DNA of 64,000 bases from Planctomycetota bacterium (lineage in GTDB: Bacteria > Planctomycetota > UBA8108 > JACQVS01): positions 1 to 64,000 of the forward strand of contig JANQLS010000198.1 of NCBI GenBank assembly GCA_028280485.1, given 5' to 3'. The notes beneath the pieces are model-generated. The model saw nothing but the letters and a program-made list of their open reading frames with translations. It was not told the DNA's origin and searched no databases. This document shows positions 60,801-64,000 of the stretch, piece by piece; within the stretch, counting starts at the first letter, position 1, and each line of letters opens with the position of its first letter. The translations under genes and the position numbers were made by a program.

Positions 60801-61763
60801 CCAAATGGAACGGTTCGTTTAGAAGGAGATATCACTTCAGGTGGCCTCTTAACTGTTACGGCAAATACCATTCAGTTAGTGGCCCGCGCTCCTGGTTGGG
60901 TTCGGGGCGCGATTCCGGGAATTGCTAATTTGGATGCGGGATTAGATTTTGTGACGGAGACGGGTTTCCGATTTTCAGTGGCTCCCCAACAAATCGGTTC
61001 ACCGGAAGTCCTCTTCGCGAGTTCCGATGGCAACGGAGATCAACTGAACACTTTAACGGGTTTTACGATGGCGACCTTTGGATTCGCTATCGATGAATCG
61101 TACCTCATCGGTCGAGATGGCGCGTTCTTAGACTTACGTCCTCAAGGTCCCCAAAATATCAATGTCTCTCAAGCCTTAGCTGGCGCCGTTACTGCGGGTG
61201 AACCGGTATCGATTGGTTCGATATTAGTTCTACCGGTTGATGGCGAAGGTTTTGGTCAAGGTGGATTAACCGTTAAGAAGCAAAGCACTTCAGATACGGT
61301 AGAAAGCTTAGAAGGACGCTCTGTTTATCAAGATCATCTTCCCACGGCATCGGGTGGATCCGATATATTGCAAATTGGCCTGGGAAGAATGGCACGAGAT
61401 GCTTCGGGAACCTTAAAGGCACAATTTGAGAATCTCTTCGCGCCTGAAGGATCTCAACCTTCAAGAATGCGTGTCGCTAAAATGCGTTTGGGCTTCCAAG
61501 GCGCGATGGAGTCTTATCTCAAAGCTTCGGGCGGGCAATCTCTCGACACCCAAAAGCTCGCCATATTCATCACCAAGCTTCATCCTCAAGTCGCTCAGCA
61601 AGCTCGCGATCTTCACACCTTCATGGAGGGCATGGAAACCGCTGCGGGTTTGACCAAAGAAGAACGGTTTACCTTGGAGCAACGGCTCTTTAGTGGCATT
61701 AAGCCTTTTGGGATGACTCTAGATGGGTTTGTGGGCTTGTTGGAAGCGGTGAGTGGGGAGTAA
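48804..61763 (+). CDS. Giant 4319-aa filamentous haemagglutinin/TPS-domain exoprotein
   Basis: Signal peptide; GPENATVQHGSATIQRQGDLTQITTSHQAIIDYKSFDVKAHETVQFIQPSSSSRVLNRI...ANGAVYFANPAGIYFG (TPS domain); thousands of residues of Gly/Ser/Thr beta-helix-like repeats. Confidence 0.95.
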   Translation: MAMRSWDQGFTTNQNQCFNKNFILKCFIVFIINALTFLPIYAGPENATVQHGSATIQRQGDLTQITTSHQAIIDYKSFDVKAHETVQFIQPSSSSRVLNRITNMLPTQIDGVIKANGAVYFANPAGIYFGQRAVVDVAKLYAAAGEISNADFLSARDRFTSFKGSVINHGTLRANDVHLMGSRVANYGIIDAGRLVSIQVGKEIYIGNADGRTIIQIEGAPDASSSQNNEPAITNDGTIQVPQGRIFIGAGDLESLAFRHQGEIKADEVDIRAEKGKVEIAGDIDVRSETSGGDVTVVAKEVDVHNSVIDASGEEGGGRVRIGGAYQGDDELPASELTVIQESATIKADAITKGDGGEVIVWSDGETVFAGNISARGGQESGDGGFVETSGLKMLTSTGSVVASALNGQGGMWLLDPSDINILSSATAAGTFTGGAPNTFNPTGSGTATVDVADINASLNSGTSVTITTTSGGSQTGNVTFVAGAGNAISKTSGSDATLRVDAAGDITVNSTIESTTGRLHLDFNNYSDLTISSTGSLSTNGGNITFDSASNGAFSSQGTIDTGAGSLTINHGTGAISVLNTIQSNGGALSFTGGSFNNATTGTIDTNGGAVALVIGGSGAVTLTNTIDLSGGLGAFTIADTAGTISVSTNITAGGGAIQFGDNPFVLISDSTITNTGSGAITFGGTVNGDGGADVLTLSAGSGNISFLGNVGTTNGIGTLSITGTGSSTFSGTLDGNNQATALSVSGGLSALTFSQAIGASAAIGSITASAGDITVANIGGGSAGVTGNTILTATDDLTFTGTTYNANQQAYTAGPTTFELTAGADVTFSSSNDSISFSGGRLNLANGSDLTLSSAGGNITVSSIEGSSDETVTINAGVGAVTSGSIGANVAGGIHDVAITGSAISLSGNIITSGATGGSNPGDITLTGPVTFTADSTLRTQDDTQGDGNITFTSSINGARNIIFDLGDGGNLSVAGVVGGVNAPTAITIQDVNTSTFLSAVTVAGNFSQLDGTGTSTFQGALSSTGAILLNATEINFTGGANSISGSSIVFEPGSSTSIRLGGTADTGASVLDITDTDITALANGYSTITIGKSGANGTVPIIVDSSGARFGDSLVIHAAGSGASVNVTGQLDTLADGDTGSITINGGGGTSISNDIVTSAGVITIDDTVTISNSGVEINSTNGASTGANISVTGDVQGVVALNDLTVDAGTQGNVSLAIDGATVNSIGATQALDSFTVDGSNINLGHVGASGGGSEGVTGATDVDAGNTLTLEGTQYNTAGSQTWEAGSGEIQIVGGSTTTFRTTADNLTFTGADVNLSNGSNLVVTTNASGPTAGAVTFTGNIEGTSDETVSISATDGASGYGNLSLKSVGNSNGILSVNATGATITLDGNILTSSTDSVSNLIQLTGNTGIVLASNHNSTAGRGGVTWVGPVDGSSPSLYGLTLSAAGSATRGNVVATGIFGGNQIVDYLSVTAADVTLGKLNLGDGLSHVGNSGVALLVNSNGGTGLTLQGDVNTTLDTVNTTSDGAVQITGAIVLNPQAGQVANSNVILITTGDSAGTDRGLTFAGNLSVASSRVTSLRLNAGTGAIDLSGATLTGLDSLVVDNASTVTLPVLTVGDGATISGKQAIDVNSSSTITLTGNLDTTGEGSGNNAGSIQFSGSTGIVIDPSSGSSLSLTTDIAGVGTDGNVTIPVSLNADNFESLAIDAGTTGDIDLNASLGATNRVGALTLEGNNIDLDGSIEASSITATGHSSIQVDSGGGNSLVIDTNGGDLTLTSVLFDADSTATFTSTGASSSDEVYLLPSSGSQSIGIGDGAASGSTVDISEDFLQAISSTFNEVVIGLSGGAQTGTITVNDSSGLTGLQTGLHLRAGGAAVSLESGVTITESGKAFKIIGGGSGTTSQSTLTVQTNAGDILIQDDLNVGSSSTLTLDTQSGAGNVSVTGNIRDFGTGNLIVSAGSGAVTFGDSTSDEIGNSSGSNRFGDVQVTTTGNVTVNSSIFGDSFHKAGAGGDVTFLSPLQLNGTSLTASGDSLAVQANNITFQNAASVAVASGGGNVDLDGTGSGLLSIGTGDFNLHTQSGATFSIDGNFSTVTTGSDVETQAGSISILSPLVLSQNVILDTTNGSSSGADLTLSSVDGGVSTHSLSLNAGSNGDVTASGILGNNHALGGLTITDADAVSISSLQTDQGLTSSSTTFTATGAIESSGQAVTVTTDGSTGTVLNLAAIDSNSQSVTLTSSDDIALNGTVESSTQGGTFTIQGTSTSTALAFGTGAGSAQGAGNGVHLSDASVANIGNGFTTGGVVFGQSGQTGAVDFAGTAQSYGEALTLQAGGGANVGINTNLSTTENSGKNITIITGSSSDVTLAGNLSTNGGAISVTGTGELMVSSGQTRTLDTATSQATAGNIQLSTVDITSTSSGSQLVLDASASTQGGQVSIGEVDASGGSALRTLTVDGTGGSTAGSITLHGDILLAGVSSGSEAALSLTGMDIILSDDVSINTSSAGDFNAGAISLGTGAIYGDASGWDLSLNSAYLGSFTRNGGAVTVGSLGQGSGQSFLSSFTINASSTTGDRGTVNLDGDVLVHGSGARAVDIIGNLIVQRDLRIDTNQASGVNAGGIDLAQATISASTSGVDLTLDTSTTDAQNGGAIEIGVVEGSTRIHSLTVDSKSGSTGTDGTITLGQASTTTNLQVEDHVNLTDGGNVQLIGAVNIDTNPDGVGIRDGDVLFNSQGVLNGTFAFSIDTRDATSQGGHDGSIQLPGTVGTTNRLGTVSLSSDTGTISFGNSDPGGADTASFQAGAITVSGEARIQGTTQINSNGNAMDLSGTQFAGSGGLWDLTLSTTPTSTGSGGALSLGSVGAPSGSTRINDLQMDTRANASGSTGVVTLNGDVSVDDNGVGDLGSFTVQGSPHLVISNDVTIDTEFAGNAAAGEIHLGSGAISADAAGYDFSLDARGNGTGGTITLGQLDSTVGGSFLGGFSAMTEGSSAHVNLPSSILLDDSITSPTGATLVGRVQLAGNSTIDTEQGDNSNAGTIDLSQAEIFSSVSDSTLSLNSSTSGSSNAGAVQLGQFNDDSSSASYLRSVSVDATTGSGTSGTVTLHNDIDLDASGSGGASSFTISGDSPVVISNTLEIDTEQGGNVAGGAINLGTGTVSSDSSTPYLLTLNAQGNGTGGNIDFGAFGTTNGGHRVGGLLARTEGSGQIGLSSNLETSDSTGSLSGRGVELIGNVVVDGQVTIDTAGSGVTTGSPINLSQATISANGLNRSLALNSAGTTTGGSVQLSSVGNTTGGNYLQGLSLDTSGSSTDGSVSFSGDVKLSDGGTSTASSLSVTGPSEVNFIGSRTIDLSSSTLGTQAGSIDWGSSTMRANASGSTLTLKTDHTGAGGVGGDIRSLVGIEDGSGSYFDAVTLDASGATDGTISFVGSTPKIEVVGSNGGSASQVGIRVEGEVSIPAGTLTLDTNPSNQVIGSQAIDASQAQFDGPGGLVLDTSGSNASTVAGNIYLNDVGSTTPVSSVTTDSRGTTSSGDLILSGSRIATDGGNIDFQNSEDVQLAAGTSVTLDTETGGNQAAGSVYFADSTDSRGAMITGQASGNEQVVIQTQSSAGDGDVRIGEVGTFSTPLGGLAISAGSGSVSIFDNVYTSSVGSASLNGVQSYNGIVSLLTNPNFTGNLVGFTGSLDGARSVTITGDAHFQARLGGTTPLTSLTVTGSTTFQSAGSSSQPTVTTTGNQIYGDNSTVDGVTFSSETYLSGADLTFDSTLSGAQDLGISSSGAVAFNGKVGDSTSSLTPIGDGTGASIRLDQANSVTFNQAVEVNSGITQSSNAGTLTLRDNVTVRGGDTANTFNGDVTLDGLTFNTQVSSTFGDSTSDQLTVSANSSVRATTLTGDLLFNSMVDGPGGLTVHAEGGTVQFMTAIGQTVPLGYWTLQTASIFELNQSVYTTGDINLIRLGASEPPPVATIYRRVGDVLLSSTNGNVTLGAFHKLTALGNVTILAPNGTVRLEGDITSGGLLTVTANTIQLVARAPGWVRGAIPGIANLDAGLDFVTETGFRFSVAPQQIGSPEVLFASSDGNGDQLNTLTGFTMATFGFAIDESYLIGRDGAFLDLRPQGPQNINVSQALAGAVTAGEPVSIGSILVLPVDGEGFGQGGLTVKKQSTSDTVESLEGRSVYQDHLPTASGGSDILQIGLGRMARDASGTLKAQFENLFAPEGSQPSRMRVAKMRLGFQGAMESYLKASGGQSLDTQKLAIFITKLHPQVAQQARDLHTFMEGMETAAGLTKEERFTLEQRLFSGIKPFGMTLDGFVGLLEAVSGE

Positions 61764-61779
61764 GTGAAAGGACCCGAGT

Positions 61780-62259
61780 CTAATCATATACTGAAAAAGT
61801 TTTCGTCCAGGGTTCGTAGTCCAATTGAAAGGGTTCAAACGGCCACCACCGAACTTCAGAATATTCCTTTTGTTCATTACTGATGGTTTGAGCCTCTAAA
61901 CTATTTACGTGAGTTAGAAACATTATTTCTTGAATCCCGACATATAATTCAAGACTTAGAACTAGAAAAATACCGAGAATTATCCCAACCATAAACCGGC
62001 GATAAATTTTTAATTTACGAAAAATAAAAAACGAAAAAACTATCATCGCCAACTGAAGTGGCAATATCAGCTGTGCGCCTATTATTATGTACTTCGAATT
62101 TATGAAAAAGGGCCCAAAGATTCTTACTCTATGAATAACATAAATAAACGAAAAGCAAATGGCGATCAAAACGGTAATGATTGATGTGGCCGCACAGAAG
62201 AGAGTTAATAAGGATGTTTTCTTTTTCATACTTTGAAAAGGATTGGATGGTAAATTCAT
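61780..62259 (-). CDS. Hypothetical membrane protein
   Basis: Several hydrophobic segments; start overlaps the stop region of the upstream ORF. Confidence 0.5.
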   Translation of the reverse strand: MNLPSNPFQSMKKKTSLLTLFCAATSIITVLIAICFSFIYVIHRVRIFGPFFINSKYIIIGAQLILPLQLAMIVFSFFIFRKLKIYRRFMVGIILGIFLVLSLELYVGIQEIMFLTHVNSLEAQTISNEQKEYSEVRWWPFEPFQLDYEPWTKTFSVYD

Positions 62260-62732
62260 AAATCCATTGAATTCGCCTTATTTAAAATTTCATCGATATC
62301 TAATTCATATATTTCGTTTCGCGTGGTAACAAAGTACCCTTTTAAAACTTGAAAACTTTCTCCTTTCTGTAGCATCAATATACCAGATTCAAAGTTATCA
62401 ATGATTTGATTATTAATCGAGAGTATTCGTTCTTTCCTCTTAATCTGGATGTTGCCTTTCGACTGACCTAATTGATAGCTACATATTCTAATATTTTCAT
62501 CGAGATGAGTTTTCGCATGATGCATAAAGGTGGGTAGAGGATCTTGAATAAGTATCGTGAATATTCCGAATCCCTCTAAGGATCCATGTATGTATCCAAT
62601 CTTGCTGTTGATGCTGCCAAACTTAATATCCAAATAGGGTTGATCATTGGTGTTGCAACTGTTTAATAATAGGCTGATGTTAAGTAAAAGATATACGGTT
62701 ATTTTATTTTGCATTGACTCTTTACACTCCAA
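62256..62732 (-). CDS. Hypothetical lipoprotein
   Basis: MQNKITVYLLLNISLLLNSC lipoprotein signal (start probably Met at 62714). Confidence 0.5.
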   Translation of the reverse strand: MECKESMQNKITVYLLLNISLLLNSCNTNDQPYLDIKFGSINSKIGYIHGSLEGFGIFTILIQDPLPTFMHHAKTHLDENIRICSYQLGQSKGNIQIKRKERILSINNQIIDNFESGILMLQKGESFQVLKGYFVTTRNEIYELDIDEILNKANSMDL

Positions 62733-62781
62733 TTATGTTTTTGAATGATTGTATCTTTTAAAAATCAAGGTCAGTATCAAA

Positions 62782-63116
62782 ATGAGTAAAGTTTGGTCAA
62801 AATCTATTAACAAATATGATCTCAAGAAAGTGATTGAAATTTTTAAAACTCAGAAAGGTGTTGAGTTTTATCAAAAATAGAACATGACAGATTTTGCATT
62901 TGAGTTGTCTGAGTTTCCGGAAAATCTAAACCTCCTTCGGTGGAGATGGACGAGTATGGCTTCTTTGTGCTTTGGAATCGATATAAAGTATAGGATCTAT
63001 CGAAAGGAATCGAAAAGGTAGATATTTACAACCTTCTCGATCATTTTGATGAATGTACAGTAGGGATTCGGCTCGAAGACTATCCTGGAGATTTCGTAGA
63101 ATTGGCTGATTGGTAG
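62782..63116 (+). pseudogene. Decayed small ORF (two in-frame TAGs and one frame change)
   Basis: MSKVWSKSINKYDLKKVIEIFKTQKGVEFYQK*NMTDFAFELSEFPENLNLL / VEMDEYGFFVLWNRYKV*DLSKGIEKVDIYNLLDHFDECTVGIRLEDYPGDFVELADW*. Confidence 0.5.
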
Positions 63117-63189
63117 GTCAATTTAATTAGAGAATCAGCAGAAGAAGGGCGGCGGATAATTGGCGTAGTTTGATTGGAGATTAAGATAA

Positions 63190-64000
63190 TCAATTCGTAC
63201 CTTTGCCTTCTGTTTTAATATCCAAAAACTTCGCATCATTCACCGAGCCCACCAACAATCGATCTTTCCAAATCGCACCCACACTCGATCCTGAAATGAG
63301 AGTTCCGTCATCGTAAAAGATCTCTTCGAAAGTATTGGCATCGATACTCCCGTTAGGATGCACTTTAAATCTTATAATCGTACTCGGAGCTTGGCTCCCA
63401 TTTTTGACGTGGCGACCCATTTTATAAAAACTGGGATGCCCTCCCACGAGTAGCCACTTTGAATCTTGCCAATTCATGTTGTCGAGGGGAAAGCCTAATC
63501 GATAAGACTTGGGTGAGGGGGCGATTTGTCCTGTGTGCGGATTACGAATAAACTCAAAAACAGATTCACTGAAAATGGTTGAAACGTAGATTTGAGTTCC
63601 TTCGGCATTGATGGCGATCCCATTGGGATAAGCCAAGCCTTGGATGACCCTTTGGTATTGATCCTTGCCGTCAGATCCATCGTAATAAACGACATTCCCA
63701 TTTTTAGCTTCCCAGAGCCAGCCTGTTAGCAAAGACCAAATCGACATGTTGGGCTCAGTGGCGTAGAATGATTCTTCACCTACTGCCTGAATATCGTTCA
63801 GGGTATTTATGCGGTTGTTACCTTCTGAGTCCAAGTCAGAGACTCTTCTTAAATGATAGAGTGTTCCGGATTCGATTTTAAAGATTTCTACGAAGTCCCG
63901 AGGTTCACCGTCGATGGTTTCATGATTGATGACGAAGAGCTTTAGAGATTGGTCGTCAGATCGATATAAGCTAACTCCATGAGGCTCGATGTTATCAGGA
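63190..64000 (-). CDS. Paraoxonase/arylesterase-like six-bladed propeller protein, 5' end outside the window
   Basis: Reading frame continues to the window edge: PDNIEPHGVSLYRSDDQSLKLFVINHETIDGEPRDFVEIFKIES...NDIQAVGEESFYATEPNMS...YPNGIAINAEGTQIYVSTIFSESVFEF...LDNMNW..WLLVGGHPS. Confidence 0.82.
   Translation of the reverse strand, partial: PDNIEPHGVSLYRSDDQSLKLFVINHETIDGEPRDFVEIFKIESGTLYHLRRVSDLDSEGNNRINTLNDIQAVGEESFYATEPNMSIWSLLTGWLWEAKNGNVVYYDGSDGKDQYQRVIQGLAYPNGIAINAEGTQIYVSTIFSESVFEFIRNPHTGQIAPSPKSYRLGFPLDNMNWQDSKWLLVGGHPSFYKMGRHVKNGSQAPSTIIRFKVHPNGSIDANTFEEIFYDDGTLISGSSVGAIWKDRLLVGSVNDAKFLDIKTEGKGTN

Noticed and set aside
1-64000. CRISPR array
   Set aside because: Repeats seen are dispersed palindromes with irregular spacing, not regularly spaced direct repeats; no Cas proteins.
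1-64000. tRNA or rRNA genes
   Set aside because: No convincing T-loop/CCA-end or rRNA stretches noticed in intergenic regions; a tRNAscan/Rfam run would be needed to exclude them.

Overview
The window looks like chromosomal DNA from a PVC-superphylum bacterium, probably a planctomycete: it has dockerin-like secreted proteins, DUF1501/DUF1549-DUF1553/DUF1080 families, a PVC-type CxxCH heme dehydrogenase and a Gfo/Idh/MocA oxidoreductase. Family calls are from memory; no search was run.

Main blocks:
(1) 0.5-6.0 kb: dockerin-like secreted protein, DUF6916-like plus tail-collar pair, MFS transporter, lipoprotein.
(2) 6.5-18.8 kb: minus-strand sulfatase/oxidoreductase/cytochrome catabolic island.
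(3) 19.2-24.9 kb: isochorismatase-ThuA fusion, thioredoxin-like protein, AbgT transporter, SGNH hydrolase.
(4) 25.3-39.0 kb: surface glycan cluster. It contains gmd, a ColD-like His-for-Lys PLP dehydratase, an Fcl/ColC-like reductase and a GT10 transferase, which suggests colitose rather than plain fucose.
(5) 39.4-48.4 kb: EFM5-like methyltransferase, unknown Cys-motif protein, RraA, GDPD, FmdB, IleS with a swapped GXHH signature, hexokinase-like protein.
(6) 48.8-61.8 kb: a 4319-aa FHA/TPS-type exoprotein with about 12 modules of roughly 105 aa.
(7) 61.8-64 kb: two small hypothetical proteins, a decayed gene, and a paraoxonase-like gene running off the window.

Intergenic DNA carries several families of palindromic or inverted repeats. 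One has arms with compensatory changes, and another supplies stop codons to neighbouring genes.
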